The notes under the pieces were generated by a model. That model saw nothing but the letters and a program-made list of their open reading frames with translations. It did not search any database and was not told the DNA's origin. From assembly GCA_002428385.1 (NCBI GenBank), contig DIWB01000040.1:17430-67526 (forward strand): a DNA stretch of 50,097 bases, in the 5' to 3' direction. Made by a program: the position numbers and the translations under genes. This document shows positions 33,327 through 42,019 of the stretch, piece after piece. Origin of the DNA: Bacteroidales bacterium UBA6117. Lineage in GTDB: Bacteria > Bacteroidota > Bacteroidia > Bacteroidales > VadinHA17. Within the stretch, counting starts at the first letter, position 1. Every line of letters begins with the position of its first letter.

Positions 33327-34886
33327 TTATTCATTGTGGTTGTTAAGATATATTGTATCGCCAATCCTGATCTCGTTGTTCTCGACAATATTAAGCATTT
33401 TCTCAGTAGCCTTGATCGCCGATTCGGTCTGGTCACCGTCAAGTCCCTTGGTCCTGAATTCCCTGTTCCTGAAATTCCATGTTATAACAGTTTCGACAAG
33501 GGCATCAGTTCTTCCTCCCGGAGGAATTGACACTTCATAATCGGTAAGCGCCGGAAGTTCCTTTCCCAGCCTGTCGTAGATTACCCTCAGGGCTTTCATG
33601 AAGGCGTCGTACTGACCGTCACCGGAAGAGGTCTCCTGGTAAAGGTTTCCGTCAATTTCGATCTGAACGCTTGCAAATGGTTTCAGACCGTATGAAAGTG
33701 AAAGCGAATAGTTTTTTATGAATATTTTGAATTCACTCCTGTCGTTTCCCAGAACATCGGAGATAATGAAGGGCAGATCCTCGGTTGTCACATTTTCCTT
33801 TTTATCTCCAAGTTCAATTACGCGCTGCGTCACCTTTGCCAGGGATTCAGGGTTCAGATCGAGACCGAATTCTTCAAGGTTCTTTTTTATAGTGGCTTTG
33901 CCCGATTGCTTTCCGAGGGCATATTTCCTTTTCCTTCCGAATCTTTCAGGGAGAAGGTTATTGTAGTAAAGGTTGTCCTTAGAGTCACCGTCTGCATGAA
34001 CCCCGGAGGTCTGGGTGAAAACATTTTCACCAACTACCGGCTTGTTTACGGGTACCCTTATTCCGCTGAATGTCTCAACAATCTTGCTTGCCTTTGTTAT
34101 CTCAAATTCATTGACCCTGGTTTCCGCGCCAAGCTGATCGTGAAGAACACCTATAACGCTCGACAGCGGAGCATTGCCAGCCCTTTCACCCAACCCGTTT
34201 ATTGTTGTATGAACCCCTGTGATGCCTGCTTTGACTGCCGCAAAAATATTTGCCACGGCAAGGTCATAATCGTTGTGCGGATGAAAATCGAAATTAAGGG
34301 AAGGGTATCTTTCAACCATTTTTTTGCAGAAGAAATAGGTCTGATCCGGATTAAGTATGCCGAGGGTATCAGGCAGCATAAATCTTTCAATCCTGTCATC
34401 CCTGAGGTTATCGAGCATGTAGAACACATAATCTTCCGAACCGATCATTCCGTTCGACCAGTCTTCAAGGTATATATTAACCAGCATATCAAGCTCTTCA
34501 GCTTTTCTGACAATGCCTCTGATATCATTCACATGCTGTTCGGGCGTTTTGCGCAGTTGTTTTTCGAGATGTCTTAGTGATCCTTTGCAGAGCAGGTTGA
34601 TAACTTCTCCTCCCGCGTCATGGATCCAGTTGAGTGAAATATCTCCGTCAATAAATCCAAGAACTTCGACTTTTCTCTGGAAATTATTACGCCTGGCCCA
34701 TCTGGTGATCATTTTAAGAGCTTCAATTTCACCGGCGGAGACCCGTGCCGAGGCAACTTCGATGCGGTCGACTTTCACTTCTTTTAGTAAAAATGCTGCT
34801 ATGTGAAGTTTTTCGACCGGAGAATATGAAATACCCTGCATTTGCTCCCCATCCCTGAGGGTGGTATCCATTATTTCAATTCTCAT
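33327..34886 (-). CDS. cimA: (R)-citramalate synthase, Leptospira CimA type
   Basis: A 519-residue DRE-TIM enzyme. It begins MRIEIMDTTLRDGEQMQGIS, has VDRIEVASARVSAGE, NVYLEDWSNGM, the metal site FHPHNDYDLAVANIFAAV, and GENVFTQTSGVHADGDSKDN, a pattern I recognise as that of Leptospira interrogans CimA rather than of LeuA. The C-terminal part (about 385-505) is the LeuA-like allosteric domain. CimA condenses acetyl-CoA with pyruvate to (R)-citramalate, giving 2-oxobutyrate for isoleucine without threonine. The ATG at 34886 overlaps leuD by 11 bases and replaces a longer TTG frame. A true leuA lies in the same operon, so this is not a redundant copy by sequence type. Confidence 0.87.
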   Translation of the reverse strand: MRIEIMDTTLRDGEQMQGISYSPVEKLHIAAFLLKEVKVDRIEVASARVSAGEIEALKMITRWARRNNFQRKVEVLGFIDGDISLNWIHDAGGEVINLLCKGSLRHLEKQLRKTPEQHVNDIRGIVRKAEELDMLVNIYLEDWSNGMIGSEDYVFYMLDNLRDDRIERFMLPDTLGILNPDQTYFFCKKMVERYPSLNFDFHPHNDYDLAVANIFAAVKAGITGVHTTINGLGERAGNAPLSSVIGVLHDQLGAETRVNEFEITKASKIVETFSGIRVPVNKPVVGENVFTQTSGVHADGDSKDNLYYNNLLPERFGRKRKYALGKQSGKATIKKNLEEFGLDLNPESLAKVTQRVIELGDKKENVTTEDLPFIISDVLGNDRSEFKIFIKNYSLSLSYGLKPFASVQIEIDGNLYQETSSGDGQYDAFMKALRVIYDRLGKELPALTDYEVSIPPGGRTDALVETVITWNFRNREFRTKGLDGDQTESAIKATEKMLNIVENNEIRIGDTIYLNNHNE

Positions 34887-35484
34887 TTTTTGCCTTTTTT
34901 TCTTTTTCAAATGCTGTGATAAGATCCTTCTTTGAGAGAAGATAGTCTATGTCGTCAAGCCCTTTCAGAAGGCATTCCTTTTTATAGGGGTTTATCTCAA
35001 ATTGTACCGAATCGCCGTCGGGAACTATTGAAATAACCTGATTTTCAAGGTCTATCCGGACTTTCCGGTCAGGATCATTGCTCACCAGATCCAAAAGGTT
35101 CTCAAGGAATTTCTCCGGAACGATAACCGGAAGCAGTCCGTTGTTTAGCGAATTATTCCTGAATATGTCGGCAAAAAAGCTCGAGACCACTGCCCTGAAC
35201 CCGTAGTCGTAGATAGCCCATACGGCATGTTCCCTGCTTGACCCGCTTCCGAAATTCTTTCCTGCAACAAGGATCTTCCCGCCGTACCGGTCGTTGTTCA
35301 GAATGAAATCCTTGTTCTTTTGTCCCGATTTGTCATAACGCCAGTCGCGGAACAGGTTTTCCCCGAATCCTTCCCTGGTTGTTGCGCTAAGGAACCGGGC
35401 AGGGATTATCTGATCAGTATCGATGTTCTCGAATGGAAGAGGAACACAGGTGGATTCGAGTAATGTGAATTTTTCTTTTGGCAT
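34876..35484 (-). CDS. leuD: 3-isopropylmalate dehydratase small subunit
   Basis: A 202-residue subunit that completes isopropylmalate isomerase with LeuC. Conserved stretches are PFENIDTDQIIPARFLSATTREGFG (about 18-42), GKNFGSGSSREHAVWAIYDYGFRAVVSSFFADIFRNNSLNNGLLPV (the swivelling-domain core) and DLENQVISI. It follows leuC by 12 bases. With cimA next door the dehydratase is expected to act on citramalate as well. Confidence 0.95.
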   Translation of the reverse strand: MPKEKFTLLESTCVPLPFENIDTDQIIPARFLSATTREGFGENLFRDWRYDKSGQKNKDFILNNDRYGGKILVAGKNFGSGSSREHAVWAIYDYGFRAVVSSFFADIFRNNSLNNGLLPVIVPEKFLENLLDLVSNDPDRKVRIDLENQVISIVPDGDSVQFEINPYKKECLLKGLDDIDYLLSKKDLITAFEKEKKAKNEN

Positions 35485-35496
35485 TTTAATCTCCTT

Positions 35497-36909
35497 TTAA
35501 TTATTCTGACGGATGAATTCGCGCGGATCGGTCACTTTTCCTGTAATGGCTGCAGCGGCTGCTACCAGCGGACTGGCAAGCAGAGTTCTGGAACCGGGGC
35601 CCTGGCGGCCTTCAAAATTCCTGTTTGTGGTTGAAACAGCATACTTGCCTGCCGGGATCTTGTCCTCATTCATGGCCAGGCATGAAGAGCATCCGGGCTG
35701 CCTGAGCTCAAATCCGGCCTTCTTCAGTATGATGTCGATACCTTCGCTTACAGCCTGTTTTTCAACAGCTTTTGATCCCGGAACTATAAGGGCGGTTATA
35801 CCCGGAGCTTTTTTTTGTCCCTTCACAACCCGGGCAAAATCCCTGAGGTCCTCAATGCGGCCGTTGGTACAGCTTCCGACAAAGACATAGTCGACCGGAT
35901 GTCCCAGAAGCTTCATTCCGGGAACAAATCCCATATAATCGAGCGATTTGAGGAATGAAGGTGTATCATCGGCACTTATGCTGTCGGTATCGGGAATTGT
36001 ATCATCGATTGCCATTCCCATCCCGGGATTTGTACCGAATGTTATCATCGGTCTGATCAGGCTCCCGTTTATTTCAAGCTCACGGTCGAAAACTGCTCCC
36101 GGATCGCTCTGGAATTCCTTCCATTCAGAAAGAAGGGCGTCCCAGTCAAATCCGGGTGCGAATGATTTGAGGTCTTTCAGATACTTCATTGTTGTATCGT
36201 CAGGAGCAATCAATCCCCCGCGGGCCCCCATCTCGATGCTCATGTTGCAGACGGTCATTCTTCCTTCCATGCTGAGATCCCTTATCACGGAACCTGCATA
36301 CTCCACAAAATAACCTGTTGCCCCGCTTGTTGAGATATGGGAGATAATATACATTATCACATCCTTTGCTGTTACTCCTTTACCCAGCTTGCCGTTAACT
36401 GTTATCCTCATTTTTTTCGGCCTGGGCTGAAGGATACACTGGGTGGCCAGCGCCATCTCCACTTCGCTGGTGCCTATGCCAAAGGCAACAGCGCCAAAGG
36501 CTCCATGTGTTGAAGTGTGACTGTCGCCGCATACGATTGTCATGCCCGGTCTTGTATAGCCCATCTCCGGACCTATGACGTGTACTATCCCGTTCGATGG
36601 ATGGTTAAGGCCGAAATACTCAATGCCGAAATCGCGGCAGTTTTCAGTCAGCCTGTCGACCTGGTTCCTCGAGAGTTCATCCCTGATCGGCTTATCCTGG
36701 TCCTTTGTGGGAATATTGTGATCGGCGGTGGCCAGGGTCCGTTCGGGCCTGAACACCGGGATGCCTCTTTTCCTCAGCCCGTTGAAGGCCTGGGGACTGG
36801 TGACCTCATGTATAAAATGCTGGTCGATGTATAGTATGTCGGGTCCTTTTTCAACTGACTGGACTACATGTGCGTCCCAGATCTTGTCAAATAATGTTTT
36901 CGGTTCCAT
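35497..36909 (-). CDS. leuC: 3-isopropylmalate dehydratase large subunit
   Basis: A 470-residue aconitase-family protein with a [4Fe-4S] cluster. The cluster ligands lie in FVGSCTNGRIEDL and in PGCSSCLAMNEDK; IVCGDSHTSTHGAFGAVAFGIGTSEVE is the substrate-binding region. The ATG at 36909 (MEPKTLFDK) was taken; the longer frame adds a single TTG codon. It starts 6 bases after leuA ends, within the branched-chain operon. Confidence 0.95.
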   Translation of the reverse strand: MEPKTLFDKIWDAHVVQSVEKGPDILYIDQHFIHEVTSPQAFNGLRKRGIPVFRPERTLATADHNIPTKDQDKPIRDELSRNQVDRLTENCRDFGIEYFGLNHPSNGIVHVIGPEMGYTRPGMTIVCGDSHTSTHGAFGAVAFGIGTSEVEMALATQCILQPRPKKMRITVNGKLGKGVTAKDVIMYIISHISTSGATGYFVEYAGSVIRDLSMEGRMTVCNMSIEMGARGGLIAPDDTTMKYLKDLKSFAPGFDWDALLSEWKEFQSDPGAVFDRELEINGSLIRPMITFGTNPGMGMAIDDTIPDTDSISADDTPSFLKSLDYMGFVPGMKLLGHPVDYVFVGSCTNGRIEDLRDFARVVKGQKKAPGITALIVPGSKAVEKQAVSEGIDIILKKAGFELRQPGCSSCLAMNEDKIPAGKYAVSTTNRNFEGRQGPGSRTLLASPLVAAAAAITGKVTDPREFIRQNN

Positions 36910-36915
36910 CAAGTG

Positions 36916-38412
36916 TTACTTTATTTTCGATATTGCATCGATAAAAGCCTCAACTGAGGCGGTTACTATGTCAATATTTGCGGAGAAGCCATAATAGATA
37001 TTGCCTTCATGTTCTATCTGGATGTGTACCTTGCCGATATCATCGCTTCCTTTCGTGATTGCCTGAATAAGAAACTCCTCGAGGTGAACGGTTTTGCTTA
37101 TAAGTGATTTTACGGCGGTAAAGGCCGCATCAATCGGTCCGTTCCCCGAAGCTGTTGCCATGTGAACTTCACCGTTTATTTTGATTCCCACTGTAGCCAC
37201 GGGAACAGTCGATTTTCCGCAGGTGACCTGCAGGGTTTCGAGCTTGAGCGACTTCTCTCCGGCAAACACCTCCCCCGACAGAATTCTCAGGTCCTCATCG
37301 TTGATCTCCTTCTTCTTGTCGGCAAGATTCAGAAAACGGTGGTAGATATCATCCAGCTCTTCCTTGCCGAACGTGAACCCAAGCGCCTCCAGCCGGTGGT
37401 TGAGTGCAGCCCTTCCGCTTCGTGCCGTAAGTATTATCGACGATTCCTTTATTCCAACCTCATGGGGATCGATTATCTCATAATTCTCCCTGTATTTAAG
37501 TACACCGTCCTGATGGATCCCTGACGAGTGGGCGAAGGCGTTCCTTCCCACTATTGCCTTGTTAGCCTGAACCGGCATGCTCATCAGGTTGGAGACCAGC
37601 CTGCTTGTGCTGAATATCAGTTTTGAGTTGATGTCGGTTTTAAGCTTCATGGCATGATGGCTCTTGATGATCATTGCCACTTCCTCCAGAGAGGTGTTGC
37701 CGGCCCTTTCGCCGATGCCGTTCATTGTAACCTCAACCTGTCTGGCGCCGTTGAGCGCTCCCATAATGGTGTTTGCAGTTGCCATTCCAAGATCGTTGTG
37801 GCAGTGGGTCGAAATAATCGCCTTGTCGATATTTCTGACATTCTCCATAAGATACCTGATCTTTGCCCCGTATTCCTCTGGCAGGCAGTAGCCTGTCGTG
37901 TCGGGGATGTTAACGACCGTAGCCCCGGCCTTTATCACAGCCTCGATTACCTGAGCAAGGTATTCATTCTCGCTCCTTCCTGCATCCTCCGCGTAGAACT
38001 CGACATCCTCCACGAATTTTTTGGCATATTTGACCGCGTCGACTGCTCTCTTGAGTATCTCCTCGGGAGTTGTCCTGATCTTGTATTTTATATGAAAGGG
38101 AGAAGTGCCGATGCCGGTGTGTATCCTTTTTCTTTTGGCATACTGGAGAGCTTCGGCCGCCACTTCGATATCTTTTTTTACTGCTCTGGTGAGAGCACAT
38201 ATCACCGGAAAGGAGATGGCTTTCGATATTTCCACCACCGACCTGAAATCGCCCGGGCTGGAAATCGGGAAGCCCGATTCAATGACGTCGACTCCCAGGG
38301 CTTCAAGAGCCCTGGCCACCTGAATCTTTTCAACTGTATTAAGCTGGCATCCGGGCACCTGTTCTCCGTCGCGGAGGGTCGTGTCGAAGATGTATACTTT
38401 TTCTTCCATCAT
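36916..38412 (-). CDS. leuA: 2-isopropylmalate synthase
   Basis: A 498-residue enzyme joining acetyl-CoA and 2-oxoisovalerate, the first committed step to leucine. It starts EEKVYIFDTTLRDGEQVPGC, has the metal-binding HCHND (in ISTHCHNDLGMATANT), the flexible GNTSLEEV loop, and AFAHSSGIHQDGVLK. A C-terminal regulatory domain (about 385-490) should bind leucine. Two ATG codons occur in a row. It follows ilvC by 20 bases. Confidence 0.95.
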   Translation of the reverse strand: MMEEKVYIFDTTLRDGEQVPGCQLNTVEKIQVARALEALGVDVIESGFPISSPGDFRSVVEISKAISFPVICALTRAVKKDIEVAAEALQYAKRKRIHTGIGTSPFHIKYKIRTTPEEILKRAVDAVKYAKKFVEDVEFYAEDAGRSENEYLAQVIEAVIKAGATVVNIPDTTGYCLPEEYGAKIRYLMENVRNIDKAIISTHCHNDLGMATANTIMGALNGARQVEVTMNGIGERAGNTSLEEVAMIIKSHHAMKLKTDINSKLIFSTSRLVSNLMSMPVQANKAIVGRNAFAHSSGIHQDGVLKYRENYEIIDPHEVGIKESSIILTARSGRAALNHRLEALGFTFGKEELDDIYHRFLNLADKKKEINDEDLRILSGEVFAGEKSLKLETLQVTCGKSTVPVATVGIKINGEVHMATASGNGPIDAAFTAVKSLISKTVHLEEFLIQAITKGSDDIGKVHIQIEHEGNIYYGFSANIDIVTASVEAFIDAISKIK

Positions 38413-38432
38413 TAGTTGGTTTTATATGTTTC

Positions 38433-39482
38433 TTATTTTTTCCCCGGCCTTAACTTTCTTACTGCAGCGCCTGTCCTCCATAATTCGGAGTTTCCAAGTT
38501 CAGACAGTTCAGCGTTGAGCAATTCCTTGTAATTGGGCAATCCTGTCGACTGAAGCACCCTCACGCACTCTTCACCCGATTTGACTTTGTTGTAAAGATC
38601 ATTGAAGACCGGAAGGGTTGCCTCCATGAACTTCGGACGCCAGTCGAGAGCGCCACGCTGGGCTGTGGCACTGCAGTTTGAGTACATCCAGTCCATTCCT
38701 TTTTCATCGACAAGTCTGATAAGGCTCTGTGTCAGCTCTTCAACGGTTTCGTTAAAGGCTTCGGAAGGGGAATGACCGTTTTCGCGAAGCACCTGGTACT
38801 GGGCATCCATGATACCTGCAAGCGCTCCCATGAGAACTCCCCGCTCACCCGTAAGGTCGGAGAATACCTCCTTTTCGAATGTGGTGGGGAAGAGATATCC
38901 CGAGCCGATAGCTATGCCGAGGGCAAGAATACGGTCGGTTGCCCTGCCGGTGAAATCCCGGAAGACCGAAAAGCTTGAGTTAATGCCTGTACCCGCCAGG
39001 AAATTCCTTCTTACGCTTGTGCCGGAACCTTTTGGAGCACAAAGTATGACATCAATATTCTCCGGTGGGATTACTCCCGTGTGCTCCTTGTACGTTATAG
39101 AGAAACCGTGTGAGAAATAAAGGGCATCACCCTCCTTCAGACATGGCTTGATTCTGGGCCATAGTGTCCTCTGTGCTGCATCCGACACCAGGTATTGGAT
39201 TATGGTGGCCTTTTTTGCTGCTTCATCGACATCAAAAAGGTTCTTCCCCGGAACAAAGCCGTCAGCAACAGCCTTGTCCCAGTCGGCCCTGAATTCCGGA
39301 GCCTGGCCTATGATTACATTTACACCGTTGTCCTTCATGTTAAGAGCCTGCGCCGGTCCCTGAACCCCGTAGCCTATTACGGCTATGGTTTCATTCTTAA
39401 GTACTTCGCGTGCCTTTTCCAGAGTGAATTCTTCCCTTGTTACAACATCCTCAAGGATTCCGCCAAAATCAATTTTTGCCAT
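38433..39482 (-). CDS. ilvC: Ketol-acid reductoisomerase
   Basis: A 349-residue NAD(P)H enzyme that converts acetolactate or acetohydroxybutyrate to the dihydroxy acids for valine and isoleucine. The nucleotide-binding stretch IAVIGYGVQGPAQALNMKDNG is at about 33-53; CAPKGSGTSVRRNF, SDLTGERGVLMGALAGIMDAQY and ETVEELTQSLIRLVDEKG include the catalytic Lys/Asp/Glu metal site. Its length and motifs suit the Bacteroidota group. Confidence 0.95.
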   Translation of the reverse strand: MAKIDFGGILEDVVTREEFTLEKAREVLKNETIAVIGYGVQGPAQALNMKDNGVNVIIGQAPEFRADWDKAVADGFVPGKNLFDVDEAAKKATIIQYLVSDAAQRTLWPRIKPCLKEGDALYFSHGFSITYKEHTGVIPPENIDVILCAPKGSGTSVRRNFLAGTGINSSFSVFRDFTGRATDRILALGIAIGSGYLFPTTFEKEVFSDLTGERGVLMGALAGIMDAQYQVLRENGHSPSEAFNETVEELTQSLIRLVDEKGMDWMYSNCSATAQRGALDWRPKFMEATLPVFNDLYNKVKSGEECVRVLQSTGLPNYKELLNAELSELGNSELWRTGAAVRKLRPGKK

Positions 39483-39559
39483 GGTATTAGTTTTTTGTTG
39501 GTTTTTTTATGTGTTTATTCTTTTATCTTGTTTTTCCTATCAGTGCATTCTAAATGCTT

Positions 39560-40123
39560 TTAGTTATATGAATCAAAGTCGTCGGGCCTCTGCTGATTTG
39601 CCTGATCCATCTCCTCAAGATAGGCATGAAGCTCCTTGACCTGCCTGGTTATGGCAACCCGGCCCGACCTTACAAACTGCAGAACACCGCAAGGCTCCAA
39701 CAGATGCAGCAGGTCGTTGATCTGCGTCTTGTGCCCGGTCCTTTCAATCACCATGAACTCAGGGTGAACCTCAAGGATCCGTGCGTTATGGTCGCGGACA
39801 ATGCGATCGATAAGGTTGCCCGACATAAGGCCCTTGGTCCTGACTTTATATAGCGCCAGTTCCTGGTAAATTATCTCATCTGAGGTGTGGACGAAGACCT
39901 TCAGTACCTCAACTATCTTCTGGATCTGCTTTACAACTTTCTGTACCATGTCAGGGGTTGTCATGACTACAATCGTGAGAATCTGTACTCCCTTTACCGC
40001 AGATTCTGAGGCCGTTATGCTTTCAATGTTTATCTGCCTTCTCGTAAGGATGATAGTTATCTGGTTCGTTATCCCTATATGATCTTCCGAAAAGATTGAT
40101 ATCGTAAATTCCTGTGTATTCAT
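39560..40123 (-). CDS. ilvN: Acetolactate synthase regulatory (small) subunit
   Basis: A 187-residue protein with an N-terminal ACT domain (TISIFSEDHIGITNQITIILTRRQINIESITASES, about 7-41) that binds branched-chain amino acids, and a C-terminal domain with IYQELALYKVRT and RNGHKTQINDLL-like features (ERTGHKTQINDLLHLL). It activates IlvB and makes it sensitive to feedback. The gap to ilvB carries a heptamer repeat. Confidence 0.93.
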   Translation of the reverse strand: MNTQEFTISIFSEDHIGITNQITIILTRRQINIESITASESAVKGVQILTIVVMTTPDMVQKVVKQIQKIVEVLKVFVHTSDEIIYQELALYKVRTKGLMSGNLIDRIVRDHNARILEVHPEFMVIERTGHKTQINDLLHLLEPCGVLQFVRSGRVAITRQVKELHAYLEEMDQANQQRPDDFDSYN

Positions 40124-40151
40124 AATGACTGTTTTTTTCTGTTTTTTTTTA

Positions 40152-40186
40152 CTCCCTGCCCTCTGCCCACTGCCCCCTGCTCCCTG
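40152..40186. repeat. Period-7 tandem repeat inside the ilv operon, unit CAGGGNG
   Basis: On the minus strand five heptamers are read between the ilvB stop and the ilvN start: CAGGGAG, CAGGGGG, CAGTGGG, CAGAGGG and CAGGGAG. The unit is similar to that of the array near 23863-23924. Confidence 0.8.
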
Positions 40187-40226
40187 AAGGGGATATCTTT
40201 AGTTCCAATTAAAGGATCAGGGCATA

Positions 40227-41969
40227 TTATTTGTAAGTTAGTGTTACTTCTGATACCGAAGCTCCCGGTTCGATCATCGGGAGCACATTGGCTTCCTTAT
40301 CGATCCTTACATCCAGGACGTATGGTCCCTTTGAATCAAGCATTTCCCTGAGGGAATCCTTAAGTTCTTCTCTGACTGACACTGTTTTTGCCGGAATGCC
40401 GTACCCGCTTGCAATGGTTACAAAATCAGGGTTCACAAGCTCTGTGGATGCGTATCGCTTGTAGTAGAACATATCCTGCCATTGCCTCACCATTCCAAGG
40501 AATCCGTTGTTAAGGATGATCAGCTTAACGGCTACCTTGTACTGAAGGATAGTTCCGAGTTCCTGGATTGTCATTTGGAATCCTCCGTCGCCGATGAAAG
40601 CAACGACCTGCTTGTCCGGATTTCCAATCTTGGCGCCGATGGCTGCAGGCAGACCAAATCCCATTGTTCCCATTCCTCCCGATGTCACGAGGCTGTTTGG
40701 ACTTGAAAATCTGAAGTAGCGCGCCACCGCCATCTGGTTCTGGCCTACATCTGTTACCACAATCGTATCCCCCGCGGTTAACTCCGAAACCAGCCTGACC
40801 ACTTCTCCCATTTTTATATCGCCTTTACCGGGCATCGTTTCAGGCTTGATTACCTTTTCGTTTTCAGTCTTGTCGAGAATCCTGAATTCCCTTATCCAGT
40901 TCTCATGATTCTTTTTGTGAACCAGAGGGATCAGATGTTTGAGAACCTCACGTGCATCGTTGTTTATTTCCAGATCAACCGTAACATTCTTGTTGATCTC
41001 GGCATCATCTATTTCTATATGTATTATCCTTGCGTTTTTTGCATATTTCTTCAGGTCGCCCGTTACCCTGTCGTCGAAGCGCATGCCGATTGCAATGATC
41101 AGATCGGCTTCATTTGTAAGGAGATTGGGAGCGTAATTTCCATGCATTCCCAGGTAACCTGTATAAAGGCGGTGAGATGAGGGAAAGGCTGAGAGGCCAA
41201 GCAGAGTCAGTGCCACCGGAATCCCGGTCTTCTCTGCAAATTGCAGAAGCTCATTTTCCGCTCTCGAGATAAGCACTCCATGTCCGGCAAGAATCAGAGG
41301 CTTTTCGGCATGGTTGATCATTATTGCCGCTGATTCGATGGCTCTTGTCCGCAATGGGAGTGTTGGATTATAGCTTCTCAGGTAATTGCATTTATTATAC
41401 CTGAACTCAAGCTTTTCTTGCTGGGCATCCTTTGTAATGTCAATAAGGACAGGTCCGGGCCTGCCTGAACATGCTATGAAAAACGCTTTTGCCAGTGTCT
41501 CCGGAATATCATGGGCTTTCTTGATCTGGGCGTTCCATTTGGTAACGGGCATTGAAACACCGATGATGTCGGTTTCCTGAAAAGCGTCAGTCCCTATCAG
41601 ATTTGAGACCACCTGTGCAGTGACGAATACCATCGGGACCGAATCGAGGTAAGCATTGGCTATGCCCGTTATAAGATTGGTAGCTCCGGGTCCGGAAGTG
41701 GCAAAGCAAATTCCGGGTTTACCTGTTACCATTGCATAAGCCTGTGCGGCGTGAGCTGCACCCTGCTCATGACGTGTCAGAATATGGTGAAGCTTTTCCT
41801 GGTAATCAAGAAGCTTGTCGTACACAGGCATGATTGCTCCGCCGGGATAACCGAAAATGGTGTTTACCCCTTCCTCGACCAGCGCCCTGAGGATGGCCTC
41901 GGCTCCTGTTATAACCTCATGTCCGTTAGTGTTTTCAGCTACCTTTTCCTTTTCTTTCTTTGTCTTCAT
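40227..41969 (-). CDS. ilvB: Acetolactate synthase catalytic (large) subunit
   Basis: A 580-residue ThDP enzyme that makes acetolactate and acetohydroxybutyrate. The catalytic Glu is in HHILTRHEQGAAHAAQAYA, the quinone/FAD-like region in the middle domain is intact, and the ThDP-binding motif is IGDGGFQMTIQELGTILQYKVAVKLIILNN split as GDGGF to NN. Start chosen at the ATG 41969 (MKTKKEKEK) rather than the TTG three codons earlier. It lies between ilvD and ilvN. Confidence 0.95.
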   Translation of the reverse strand: MKTKKEKEKVAENTNGHEVITGAEAILRALVEEGVNTIFGYPGGAIMPVYDKLLDYQEKLHHILTRHEQGAAHAAQAYAMVTGKPGICFATSGPGATNLITGIANAYLDSVPMVFVTAQVVSNLIGTDAFQETDIIGVSMPVTKWNAQIKKAHDIPETLAKAFFIACSGRPGPVLIDITKDAQQEKLEFRYNKCNYLRSYNPTLPLRTRAIESAAIMINHAEKPLILAGHGVLISRAENELLQFAEKTGIPVALTLLGLSAFPSSHRLYTGYLGMHGNYAPNLLTNEADLIIAIGMRFDDRVTGDLKKYAKNARIIHIEIDDAEINKNVTVDLEINNDAREVLKHLIPLVHKKNHENWIREFRILDKTENEKVIKPETMPGKGDIKMGEVVRLVSELTAGDTIVVTDVGQNQMAVARYFRFSSPNSLVTSGGMGTMGFGLPAAIGAKIGNPDKQVVAFIGDGGFQMTIQELGTILQYKVAVKLIILNNGFLGMVRQWQDMFYYKRYASTELVNPDFVTIASGYGIPAKTVSVREELKDSLREMLDSKGPYVLDVRIDKEANVLPMIEPGASVSEVTLTYK

Positions 41970-42019
41970 CTGACTCAAATTATCTTAATAAATGTATTTC
42001 CTGTATTCACCCGTATTCT

